NCBI RefSeq assembly: GCF_005144745.1
Contig: NZ_SWKK01000025.1
Coordinates: forward strand, 1-56,660
DNA from: Flavobacterium sp. ASW18X
Lineage (GTDB): Bacteria > Bacteroidota > Bacteroidia > Flavobacteriales > Flavobacteriaceae
Reading direction: 5' to 3'
DNA: 56,660 nt
This document shows positions 25,061-33,388 of the stretch, in pieces (the first letter of the stretch is position 1; each line of letters starts with the position of its first letter). The position numbers and the translations under genes were made by a program. The notes beneath the pieces are model-generated. The model saw nothing but the letters and a program-made list of their open reading frames with translations, was not told the origin of the DNA and made no database searches.

Positions 25061-26188
25061 TTACTCAGGTAAATATTGAGCGTAAATTACTCTGCCTAAT
25101 TGTGCTAGAAACGGAATGCCAATGGAGTCATATTCATAATTATCGTTATTAAAAATACCATCTTGGTTTACCAAAATAGTTCCAGATAATATAAATTCTA
25201 TATCGTTTTTACTATCTACTATATAGGCTGTGTCAGTTAAAGTGCCGTAGGCATACCCTACTTTATTGTAAATTTTAATATGCTTTGGTATTGCTTCTTT
25301 TTGGTCACCGTACATAAAGAATTTTACATAACTATCATAGTACATAGAACGGTCATACCCTTGCTGATGCGGTAACACTGCCATAGCCTCTCTCAAAAAA
25401 TTTAGCTGGTTTGTAGTGAGGTTAAATCGCTCTTTTTTAGGGAAGACTTCTGGGAAAAATATTCGTTTTAAGAGGGCTGTTTGACTTTGAATGGGGAAAT
25501 GATTTTTTAAACTAAAATCAAACGGTTCCATTATAATTTCATTATCCTCTACATAGCCTATTCCTTTTTCTATTTCTTTTAAGGATAACGGTGTGGGAGC
25601 AGTGCTCAACAATTTAGGGGTTGGGCTTACGGTAGAATCGTTCTGGTAAATGAGTAAAGGTTGCGAATGTAACTGGTCTGCCTGGTCTGTAGAAAGCCGA
25701 TGACTAATCCGTACAGGGCCAATACCGGTACGTTTGAGTCTATGGTTTAAATCGTCAAAGCCTAAAAATTCTACCAGTCTGTTATTGGCCGCATTATCAC
25801 TTACTGCAAAGATGTCACGGATACATGAGCTAAAAGTAGTGACCGTGGTATCTCCTTCCACATAAAATTTAGTGTCTAACGTTAGGGTGTCTATGGCATT
25901 TAATTTTTCAAGAGCAGCAACTGCTGTTGGGAGCTTGACGGTACTGGCAGGATAAAAATAGACCGAACTATCTACCTGAAAATTAAAAGTTTTAAACTGG
26001 ATACTATCTCCAATTCGGTTGATTTTTACGTATTGTAGTTGTACTTTATATTTAGCAATACTATCAACAACATTTTTAATTCTAGGGTCTTTGGATGTTA
26101 ATGCAACCGCCAAAAAGTTTTCGGTAGTTTGTTCTTTCTTGCAAGAAATACTAAAAAAAAGCAACAAGCACGATACCAAATACTTCAT
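25061..26188 (-). CDS. Serine hydrolase lipoprotein (class A beta-lactamase-like fold)
   Basis: A 375-residue lipoprotein (Cys16 in SISC) with a beta-lactamase2-type domain. The SxxK motif is S82-T-V-K85 and the SDN motif is S130-D-N132. The third motif reads KVGYAYG instead of KTG/KSG. The N-terminal spacer and large size differ from true class A enzymes, so it is more likely a peptidoglycan-related or other serine hydrolase than a drug-resistance enzyme. It is the last gene of a leftward group with the 87-residue protein and the SRPBCC protein (gaps of 5 bp). Confidence 0.82.
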   Translation of the reverse strand: MKYLVSCLLLFFSISCKKEQTTENFLAVALTSKDPRIKNVVDSIAKYKVQLQYVKINRIGDSIQFKTFNFQVDSSVYFYPASTVKLPTAVAALEKLNAIDTLTLDTKFYVEGDTTVTTFSSCIRDIFAVSDNAANNRLVEFLGFDDLNHRLKRTGIGPVRISHRLSTDQADQLHSQPLLIYQNDSTVSPTPKLLSTAPTPLSLKEIEKGIGYVEDNEIIMEPFDFSLKNHFPIQSQTALLKRIFFPEVFPKKERFNLTTNQLNFLREAMAVLPHQQGYDRSMYYDSYVKFFMYGDQKEAIPKHIKIYNKVGYAYGTLTDTAYIVDSKNDIEFILSGTILVNQDGIFNNDNYEYDSIGIPFLAQLGRVIYAQYLPE

Positions 26189-26193
26189 GCAAA

Positions 26194-26457
26194 TTAGGGA
26201 TTAGGTTCGGTATATACTTGTCCCCGGTGCGGTTTAAGGTCGTCTCTAACCTGCGGCATTTCAAACTCTGCTACCACTAAAAAAACAAGACTATGACTGT
26301 CACTTATATGCGTAATTCCAGTAATATCATACTTTAATTCTTCACTAGAAACATATTCTTTTAAGTGAATTTCATAGTGTTCTGCGGTTTTTGCTGCTGC
26401 CGGACCTTTAAAATCCCAAATTAATTTTAGTTTACGGTCTAATAAATTTTTCTCCAT
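26194..26457 (-). CDS. Small conserved hypothetical protein (87 aa)
   Basis: I do not recognise a named family. The protein is cytoplasmic by composition, mixed alpha/beta, with the stretch KLIWDFKGPAAAKTAEHYEIHL and a proline-rich tail. It sits between the SRPBCC gene (5 bp upstream) and the serine hydrolase gene (5 bp downstream), so it is a genuine operon member rather than a shadow. Confidence 0.7.
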   Translation of the reverse strand: MEKNLLDRKLKLIWDFKGPAAAKTAEHYEIHLKEYVSSEELKYDITGITHISDSHSLVFLVVAEFEMPQVRDDLKPHRGQVYTEPNP

Positions 26458-26462
26458 CGCTC

Positions 26463-26915
26463 TTACATATCTAAAACAGAAATACCTTCTTCTGCAAATT
26501 TTTTAAAATCTTCTGCGTACTGTTTGGATTGCTTTTTAAACATTCCGGGAAGTAAAAAACCCATGGTTTTCATCAAAAAAGACTCAAAAATAAACTCACT
26601 TTCAGAACTCCACAAGGTTTTATCGCCTTGTGCTGTAAAATGATTTTTCTGTATGTTGTGAACGCCTTTACTATCGTATGCCATGTACAATTTGTCTGGT
26701 AGCTCTTTTTTTAAAATAGTCTCTACCATTTCCACTTCTCTTTTATTCATTAAAAAGCGCATACTCATGCGGGAACCCTCTTCGCCGCGTTCACCACTTA
26801 AATGTTCATGACTTAATAGACCACGCATCCAATGTTTCATGTTTTGCTCATCTAAAAGTATTTTTAGAAATGCTTTTATGGGAAGATTTATTACGATAGT
26901 AGTTGTATACTTCAT
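26463..26915 (-). CDS. SRPBCC family protein (START-like fold)
   Basis: A 150-residue protein with the helix-grip layout of SRPBCC/polyketide-cyclase-like proteins. It opens with TTIVINLPIKAFLKILLDEQNMKHWM, where the alternation of strand and helix and the W-M at the end of helix 1 are typical. LWSSESEFIFESFLMKTMGFLLPGMFKKQ near the C-terminus forms the last strand and helix. Such proteins bind hydrophobic ligands in a cavity, and no ligand can be inferred. First gene of a three-gene leftward unit. Confidence 0.75.
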   Translation of the reverse strand: MKYTTTIVINLPIKAFLKILLDEQNMKHWMRGLLSHEHLSGERGEEGSRMSMRFLMNKREVEMVETILKKELPDKLYMAYDSKGVHNIQKNHFTAQGDKTLWSSESEFIFESFLMKTMGFLLPGMFKKQSKQYAEDFKKFAEEGISVLDM

Positions 26916-27013
26916 ACAAGGTGGTTTGGTTATCTACTAAGGTATTGAATAAAAATAGACCTCAAAAATCTGTTAATCGGTAGTGCCGCTATTGCAACCC
27001 TTTAAGGAATTGT

Positions 27014-27021
27014 TATTTTTG
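27014..27021 (+). promoter_or_regulatory. -7 promoter box of the foldase operon
   Basis: TATTTTTG followed by CC matches TAnnTTTG. It sits 19 bp before ATG 27041 but only 4 bp before the in-frame ATG 27026, which supports 27041 as the true start. Confidence 0.55.
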
Positions 27022-27040
27022 CCAAATGCCGTTTGGAAAA

Positions 27041-27901
27041 ATGAACTTAAAATTGTTAGGCATCACGTGTTTGGTCTTTGGTCTGACTAGCTGTGGTAAA
27101 CTATTTAAAAAGCAAGAAGATAAACCTGCATTAGCCAGAGTGGGGGACGCTTATTTATACCAAGAAGATATTGCTACTTTAGTCACAGCAAACATGTCTA
27201 AGGAAGATAGTGCTGCATTTGTGAGTAATTATATAAATACTTGGGCTTCTAAGCAATTGTTAATGAACAAGTCCAAAATAAATTTACCAGAAAACAAATT
27301 AGCTGAATTTGATAGATTGGTGAGTGATTACAAAACGGATTTGTATACCAGAGCTTATTTGGAGGCATTGGTTCAGAAAGCTCTTGATACTACTATAACA
27401 GAAGAACAGTTGTCCGCTTTTTACCAAGAACAAAAAGAAAACTTTAAGCTCAATGAGCGTGTGGTACAATTACGCTTTGTTGTATTGCCACCGCAGTTTT
27501 TAAATATGGAAGAGGTAAAAACAAAGTTAAAAAGCTTTAAACCAGAAGATAAACAGTTTTTAGATTCCATTGCTGTACAATTTAAAAAAATTCATTTGAA
27601 TGATTCTATTTGGATAAGTACCTCGAGACTAACTACAGAGATTCCTGTTTTGAATACTGTGAGGCCAGATGATTACCTAAAAAAATCACAATTTTTTGAA
27701 TTGCAAGACTCTCTAGGGGTATATTTGGGAAAGGTGAATAATGTGTTGAAGGTAAATGATATAGCGCCTTTGCCCTACGTGGAGCCAAATATTAAGCAAA
27801 TCATTTTAAATAGAAGACGTCTTGAATTAATGCGGAAATTGGAGACGGAGTTAATTGATGAAGCCGTAAAAACAAAAGACTTTGAAATTTATGCTAAGTA
27901 A
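27041..27901 (+). CDS. SurA-like periplasmic chaperone lipoprotein (no clear isomerase core)
   Basis: A 286-residue lipoprotein (LTSC lipobox, Cys18). After the signal it resembles the N-terminal chaperone half of SurA/PpiD-type foldases (ARVGDAYLYQEDIATLV opening). An extended alpha-helical region and the VVQLRFVVLPPQFL segment follow, where a parvulin domain would lie, but the canonical parvulin motifs are not evident. It may assist outer-membrane protein assembly. ATG 27041 is chosen over 27026 because of the promoter position. The next gene overlaps its 3' end by 20 bp and encodes a full foldase. Confidence 0.78.
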   Translation: MNLKLLGITCLVFGLTSCGKLFKKQEDKPALARVGDAYLYQEDIATLVTANMSKEDSAAFVSNYINTWASKQLLMNKSKINLPENKLAEFDRLVSDYKTDLYTRAYLEALVQKALDTTITEEQLSAFYQEQKENFKLNERVVQLRFVVLPPQFLNMEEVKTKLKSFKPEDKQFLDSIAVQFKKIHLNDSIWISTSRLTTEIPVLNTVRPDDYLKKSQFFELQDSLGVYLGKVNNVLKVNDIAPLPYVEPNIKQIILNRRRLELMRKLETELIDEAVKTKDFEIYAK

Positions 27902-29279
27902 GAACATCCTAGCCGGAATCTTTTCTATCCTTATTACTTGTGTTTATGCACAAGAAGAAAGCGCAACTGCGGATTCTACAGTAACTAGAAATTATAAAAA
28001 ATTAGATGGTATTGCCGCTGTAATAGGGGATTATGTAATCTTGGATTCTGATGTACAAAAAACCTTGATTGATTTAAAAAGTCAGGGAGCTTCTACAGAA
28101 GACATTACCCATTGCCAGTTAATGGGCAAACTTATGGAAGACCGTCTGTATGCACACCAAGCAGTACAAGATAGTTTATTGGTTTCTGATGATCAGGTAA
28201 ATGCTACTAGTGATAGACAAATACAACAATTATCTCAGCAAATAGGTAGTGTAGAAAAGATGTTGAAATACTACAACAAACCGGATTTAAAATCTTTTAA
28301 AGACGAGTTGTTCGAGATTAATAAGCTACGCATGTTGTCTGAAAAAATGCAAGCCAAAATTGTAGAAGATATAGAAGTAACGCCAGAAGAAGTGAGGCAA
28401 TTCTTTTATGCTATACCAGAAGAAGAACGACCTGTATTTGGTGCAGAATTAGAGATTTCTCAAATTGTAAAGGCTCCAGAACCTAGCGAAGAAGAACAAC
28501 AAAAAGTAATAAACAGGTTAAAGGAGATTAAGCAAGATGTAGAAGAAAATGGCTCTAGTTTTAATGTGAAAGCTATTTTATATTCACAAGATCCTGGGTC
28601 AAAAACCAAAGGAGGTTTTTATAGTATGACAAGGGAAACTCCTTTTGTGAAAGAATTTAAAGATGTGGCCTTTAGTTTGCAAGAAGGTGAAATTTCTGAG
28701 CCTTTTAAAACCATTTTTGGGTATCATATTATTTACATGGAAAAAATAAGAGGGCAAGAAAGAGATTTACGCCACATTTTATTGGTTCCAGAGGTGTCTG
28801 ACCAACGTTTAAGAGAAGCATCAAAAGAGTTAGATTCTATTAGGCAACATATTCTAGATGGTAAATATACTTTTGCAGAGGCTGCTACTAATTTTTCTGA
28901 TGAAAAAGAAACTAAGTTTGATGGGGGCGTCCTTCGTAATCCAATCAATTTTGATTCTAAATTTGAGTTGACTAAAATGGATCCTGCCTTGTACAACCAA
29001 GTACGTAATTTAAAGGATGGGGAAATTAGTTATCCAATTAAAGAAGATGATCCAAGGGGAGGGCCTCCAAAATTCAAAATCATGCAAATCACAAACAGGT
29101 TCGATGAACATAAGGCAGATTTTGCAAAAGATTATATTAAAATCCAAGAATTAGCGTTAAGGGAAAAGCAGTTCAAGGCTATTAAAAAATGGATGGCAGA
29201 AAAAATAGAAGACACCTATATTCATGTAGATGAAGATAACAGAGGGTGTGATTTTGCCAACAATTGGCTTAAAAAGTAA
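27882..29279 (+). CDS. Peptidylprolyl isomerase, SurA type (two parvulin domains)
   Basis: A 465-residue periplasmic foldase with a signal peptide (cleavage near CVYAQ), a SurA N-terminal domain (about 35-165) and two rotamase domains. The first carries EISQIVKAPEPSEEEQQ, GSKTKGGFYSM and FKTIFGYHIIYMEKI. The second starts DLRHILLVPEVSDQRL and contains TKFDGGVLRNP. It should fold outer-membrane proteins in transit to the Bam complex. It overlaps the upstream chaperone gene by 20 bp (an alternative ATG at 27891 would reduce this to 11 bp) and is followed 4 bp later by the MoxR gene. Confidence 0.9.
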   Translation: MKFMLSKNILAGIFSILITCVYAQEESATADSTVTRNYKKLDGIAAVIGDYVILDSDVQKTLIDLKSQGASTEDITHCQLMGKLMEDRLYAHQAVQDSLLVSDDQVNATSDRQIQQLSQQIGSVEKMLKYYNKPDLKSFKDELFEINKLRMLSEKMQAKIVEDIEVTPEEVRQFFYAIPEEERPVFGAELEISQIVKAPEPSEEEQQKVINRLKEIKQDVEENGSSFNVKAILYSQDPGSKTKGGFYSMTRETPFVKEFKDVAFSLQEGEISEPFKTIFGYHIIYMEKIRGQERDLRHILLVPEVSDQRLREASKELDSIRQHILDGKYTFAEAATNFSDEKETKFDGGVLRNPINFDSKFELTKMDPALYNQVRNLKDGEISYPIKEDDPRGGPPKFKIMQITNRFDEHKADFAKDYIKIQELALREKQFKAIKKWMAEKIEDTYIHVDEDNRGCDFANNWLKK

Positions 29280-29283
29280 TTGA

Positions 29284-30240
29284 ATGTCCGACGTAGAAGC
29301 AGTTAAACAACTCGTACAGAAACATAAGGAACTTAAAGAAGAAATTGGTAAAGTCATTATTGGGCAAACCAATGTGGTAGAACAAATATTAATTTCTATC
29401 TATACGGGTGGGCATTCCCTTTTAATAGGAGTGCCAGGACTGGCTAAAACGTTAATGGTAAACACCATTGCACAAACTTTAGGACTCAATTTTAAACGAA
29501 TTCAGTTTACACCAGACTTAATGCCAAGTGATATTCTTGGTAGCGAAGTCTTAGACAAGGACCGTAATTTTAAATTTATAAAAGGGCCGGTTTTTGGTAA
29601 TATTATATTAGCGGATGAGATTAACCGTACGCCCCCAAAAACACAGGCAGCATTACTAGAGGCCATGCAAGAAAGGGCGGTTACCGTAGCGGGGCAACGT
29701 TATCCGTTAGATTTGCCTTACTTTGTACTGGCAACACAAAACCCAATAGAACAAGAGGGTACCTACCCGTTACCAGAAGCACAGTTAGACCGTTTTATGT
29801 TCGCTATAGAACTAAAATATCCTTCTGTTACAGAAGAGGTGCAGGTAGTGAAAGCAACAACAAGTACAACAAACTACATACCTAAAGCCATTTTTAATGC
29901 AGCATCAATAATTGATGTTCAACAACTTATTCGTAAAATTCCGATTGCGGATAATGTAATTGAATACGCAGTTAATTTGGTGAACAATACTAGAGCCAAT
30001 CTAGACGGTGCACCTGACATAGTTAAAAACTATGTGGATTGGGGTGCAGGTCCTAGAGCTTCTCAAAACTTAGTATTGGCAGCCAAAGCACACGCTGCAA
30101 TTAATGGCAAGTTCTCTCCGGACATTGAGGATGTTAAAGCCATAGCGCATGGCATCCTTAGACACAGAATACTTAAAAATTACAAAGCAGAAGCAGAAGG
30201 GATATCAGAAGATATCATTATTAGTAAACTATTGGCTTAG
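29284..30240 (+). CDS. MoxR family AAA+ ATPase
   Basis: A 318-residue MoxR-type AAA ATPase. Walker A is GVPGLAKT (49-56), Walker B ILADEINR (109-116), and the sensor region TQNPIEQEGTYPLPEAQLDRF is highly typical. MoxR proteins act as chaperones with VWA-domain and DUF58 partners. Those partners are not encoded here, since the next gene is acnB. It begins 4 bp after the SurA-type gene, so it is co-transcribed with the two foldases and may share an envelope-maturation role. Confidence 0.93.
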   Translation: MSDVEAVKQLVQKHKELKEEIGKVIIGQTNVVEQILISIYTGGHSLLIGVPGLAKTLMVNTIAQTLGLNFKRIQFTPDLMPSDILGSEVLDKDRNFKFIKGPVFGNIILADEINRTPPKTQAALLEAMQERAVTVAGQRYPLDLPYFVLATQNPIEQEGTYPLPEAQLDRFMFAIELKYPSVTEEVQVVKATTSTTNYIPKAIFNAASIIDVQQLIRKIPIADNVIEYAVNLVNNTRANLDGAPDIVKNYVDWGAGPRASQNLVLAAKAHAAINGKFSPDIEDVKAIAHGILRHRILKNYKAEAEGISEDIIISKLLA

Positions 30241-30299
30241 ATTTGTTATAAATTAGATTTATCACAAAATACTTCAATAAGGTATGCACCCTGTTTTAG

Positions 30300-30307
30300 T
30301 ACTTTTG
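30300..30307 (+). promoter_or_regulatory. -7 promoter box of acnB
   Basis: TACTTTTG matches TAnnTTTG in the 135-bp gap between moxR and acnB, 68 bp before the start codon. The -33 side is not clear. Confidence 0.4.
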
Positions 30308-30375
30308 TGTTTACTGAATAGTATTGACCAAAACTAAAACTAAACTAGCAAAACCTAAGCTTTATTTAAACATCT

Positions 30376-33153
30376 ATGAGTATTTATCAGGATTATCTTA
30401 AAGAGATTGAAGAGAGAAAAGCTCAGGGACTTCACCCAAAACCAATAGACGATGGTGAATTACTGAGTGCAATTATTGATCAAATCAAAGATTTGAACAA
30501 TGAACACAGAGAAGATTCGCTCAAGTTTTTTATTTATAACACCTTGCCGGGTACCACAAGTGCAGCAGGTGTTAAAGCGGCTTTTTTAAAGGAGATTATT
30601 TTAGGAGAAACGAAGGTTGCTGAAATAACTCCGGAATTTGCCTTTGAGCAGCTAAGTCATATGAAGGGAGGTCCTTCTATTCAAGTGCTACTAGACTTGG
30701 CATTGGGTAATGACATGGCAATAGCCAATGCTGCCGCAAAAGTTTTAAAAACACAGGTATTTTTATACGAGGCGGATACAGAACGTTTAGAAGAGGCGTA
30801 TAAAGCAGGAAATACCATTGCTAAAGAATTATTAGAAAGCTATGCTCAGGCAGAGTTTTTCACCAAATTACCAGAAGTAGAAGAAGAAATACAAGTGGTA
30901 ACGTATATTGCTGGAGTGGGAGATATTTCTACAGATTTACTATCTCCAGGTGCTGATGCCCACTCTAGATCAGATAGAGAATTGCATGGTCAATGTATTT
31001 TTGAGCATAATAAAGACATGCAAAAAGAAGTGTTGAAGCTAAAAGAACAGCATCCAGACAAAAGAGTGATGTTGATTGCGGAAAAAGGAACCATGGGTGT
31101 GGGTTCTTCTAGAATGTCTGGTGTAAATAATGTGGCATTGTGGACAGGAATACCTTCTAGTCCATACGTTCCATTTATAAATATTGCACCTGTTATCGCA
31201 GGTACCAATGGTATCGCGCCTATATTTTTAACAACTGTTGGTGTAACCGGTGGTATAGGTATTGACCTTAAGAACTGGGTAAAGCAGAAAGATGAAAATG
31301 GTAACACCATTGTAGATGAAGACGGGGAACCAATTTTAAAAGAAGAGTACTCAGTAAAAACCGGAACGGTACTTACCATCAATACAAAGACTAAAAAACT
31401 GTATAATGGTGATACAGAGTTAAAAGATATTTCTACGGCCTTAACACCGCAGAAAATGGAGTTTATAAAAGCTGGTGGTTCGTATGCTGTAGTATTTGGT
31501 AAAAAACTTCAAACAATAGCTTGCTCTATTTTGGGTATAGACATACCCCAAGTATATGCACCTTCTAAAGAAATTTCTATTGAAGGTCAAGGTTTAACCG
31601 CGGTAGAGAAGATTTTTAATAAGAATGCGGTAGGGAACACGCCAGGTAAAACATTGCATACAGGTTCTAACGTAAGAGTAGAGGTTAACATTGTAGGTTC
31701 TCAGGATACTACAGGGTTAATGACCTCACAAGAGTTAGAAATGATGGCGGCTAAAGTAATTAGTCCAATCGTTGATGCGGGATACCAATCGGGTTGCCAT
31801 ACAGCTTCTGTATGGGACGATAAATCCAAAGCAAATATTCCTAGGTTAATGAAGTTCATGAACGACTTTGGTTTAATTACAGGTCGTGACCCAAAAGGGA
31901 AATACCATGCCATGACAGATGTTATCCATAAGGTATTGAATGATATTACGGTGAGTGATTGGGATATTATTATAGGTGGTGATTCGCATACGCGTATGTC
32001 TAAAGGAGTTGCTTTTGGTGCAGACTCTGGTACAGTGGCTTTGGCTTTGGCTACAGGAGAAGCTACGATGCCAATTCCGGACTCCGTTAAAGTTACCTTC
32101 AAAGGAAACATGCGCAGTTACATGGACTTCCGCGATGTAGTACATGCTACGCAACAACAAATGTTGAAGCAGTTTGATGGAGAAAACGTATTTCAAGGTA
32201 GAGTTATAGAAGTACACATTGGTACATTGACCTCTGACCAAGCGTTTACGTTCACAGATTGGACAGCAGAGATGAAAGCAAAGGCTTCTATTTGTATTTC
32301 TGAAGACGAGACATTGATTGAATCTTTAGAAATTGCTAAAAATCGTATCCAAATCATGATAGATAAGGGTATGGATAATGAAAAGCAAGTACTTAAAGGT
32401 CTGGTAGAAAAAGCAGAGGCTAGAATTACAGAGGTTAAAACGGGTATTAAACCAGCTCTTAAGCCAGATGCAAATGCTAAGTATTATGCAGAAGTGGTGA
32501 TAGATTTGGATGAGATTGCCGAGCCAATGATTGCTGATCCAGATGTAAATAACGAGGATGTATCTAAAAGATATACGCACGATACCATTAGACCGTTATC
32601 TTTCTACGGGGGCACCAAGAAGGTAGACCTTGGGTTCGTTGGTTCTTGTATGGTGCATAAGGGCGATATGAAGATTTTAGCACAAATGCTAAAAAATATA
32701 GAAGCACAGCAAGGTAAGGTAGAATTTAATGCGCCATTAGTCGTAGCGCCACCTACCTACAATATTGTTGACGAATTAAAAGCAGAAGGCGATTGGGAAG
32801 TATTACAACGTTACTCAGGTTTTGAGTTTGATGATAATGCACCAAAAGGTTTGGCTAGAACCAAATACGAGAACATGTTGTATTTGGAGCGCCCAGGTTG
32901 TAACCTATGTATGGGTAACCAAGAAAAGGCAGAACCTGGAGACACCGTTATGGCTACCTCTACAAGATTGTTCCAAGGTAGGGTTGTTAAAGATTCTTCT
33001 GAGAAAAAAGGAGAGTCCTTACTTTCTTCTACACCAGTGGTGGTATTGTCTTGTATTTTAGGAAGAACACCAACAATGGAAGAATACGAGGCAGCTGTAG
33101 ATGGTATCGTATTAACTAAATTTAAACCGTCTCAGAAGCAATTGGTAATGTAA
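30376..33153 (+). CDS. acnB: Aconitate hydratase B (bifunctional 2-methylisocitrate dehydratase)
   Basis: A 925-residue AcnB-type aconitase that converts citrate to isocitrate through cis-aconitate and can act on 2-methylisocitrate. The N-terminal HEAT-like domain (about 1-160) and the swivelling domain precede the catalytic domains, the order specific to AcnB. The [4Fe-4S] cysteines are in ERPGCNLCMGNQEKAEPGD near residue 840 and in GSCMVHKGDMK near 755. Length is slightly above that of E. coli AcnB. It is followed by a terminator and then by a second, unrelated-type aconitase. Confidence 0.96.
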   Translation: MSIYQDYLKEIEERKAQGLHPKPIDDGELLSAIIDQIKDLNNEHREDSLKFFIYNTLPGTTSAAGVKAAFLKEIILGETKVAEITPEFAFEQLSHMKGGPSIQVLLDLALGNDMAIANAAAKVLKTQVFLYEADTERLEEAYKAGNTIAKELLESYAQAEFFTKLPEVEEEIQVVTYIAGVGDISTDLLSPGADAHSRSDRELHGQCIFEHNKDMQKEVLKLKEQHPDKRVMLIAEKGTMGVGSSRMSGVNNVALWTGIPSSPYVPFINIAPVIAGTNGIAPIFLTTVGVTGGIGIDLKNWVKQKDENGNTIVDEDGEPILKEEYSVKTGTVLTINTKTKKLYNGDTELKDISTALTPQKMEFIKAGGSYAVVFGKKLQTIACSILGIDIPQVYAPSKEISIEGQGLTAVEKIFNKNAVGNTPGKTLHTGSNVRVEVNIVGSQDTTGLMTSQELEMMAAKVISPIVDAGYQSGCHTASVWDDKSKANIPRLMKFMNDFGLITGRDPKGKYHAMTDVIHKVLNDITVSDWDIIIGGDSHTRMSKGVAFGADSGTVALALATGEATMPIPDSVKVTFKGNMRSYMDFRDVVHATQQQMLKQFDGENVFQGRVIEVHIGTLTSDQAFTFTDWTAEMKAKASICISEDETLIESLEIAKNRIQIMIDKGMDNEKQVLKGLVEKAEARITEVKTGIKPALKPDANAKYYAEVVIDLDEIAEPMIADPDVNNEDVSKRYTHDTIRPLSFYGGTKKVDLGFVGSCMVHKGDMKILAQMLKNIEAQQGKVEFNAPLVVAPPTYNIVDELKAEGDWEVLQRYSGFEFDDNAPKGLARTKYENMLYLERPGCNLCMGNQEKAEPGDTVMATSTRLFQGRVVKDSSEKKGESLLSSTPVVVLSCILGRTPTMEEYEAAVDGIVLTKFKPSQKQLVM

Positions 33154-33180
33154 AGCTATTGCTTAGTTTATAAAGTGTAA

Positions 33181-33206
33181 AGCCCAAGATTTTCTTGGGC
33201 TTTTTT
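33181..33206 (+). terminator. Rho-independent terminator of acnB
   Basis: Nine-base stem AGCCCAAGA (33181-33189) with TCTTGGGCT (33193-33201), three-base loop, and a T-run. It shows that the two aconitase genes are separate transcripts. Confidence 0.88.
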
Positions 33207-33388
33207 AGTTTTTGAGATAAGGTTTTGTCTTATGGCGAACATACTACTGTATTCCGTTATTTATATTGAGGGCCTTGCTATAATAAGTTTAGATAGCGGT
33301 ATAATGCTTATCTAGTTTATTTGTAGTGGAAATTTTAAGAATTATAACTAATTTGTAGAATCAAAAAAAGAAAATAAATAAACAGTAT

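Noticed and set aside
32822-33061. Overlapping frame inside acnB
   Set aside because: It shares coding DNA with a well-recognised aconitase and has no independent start region or motif.
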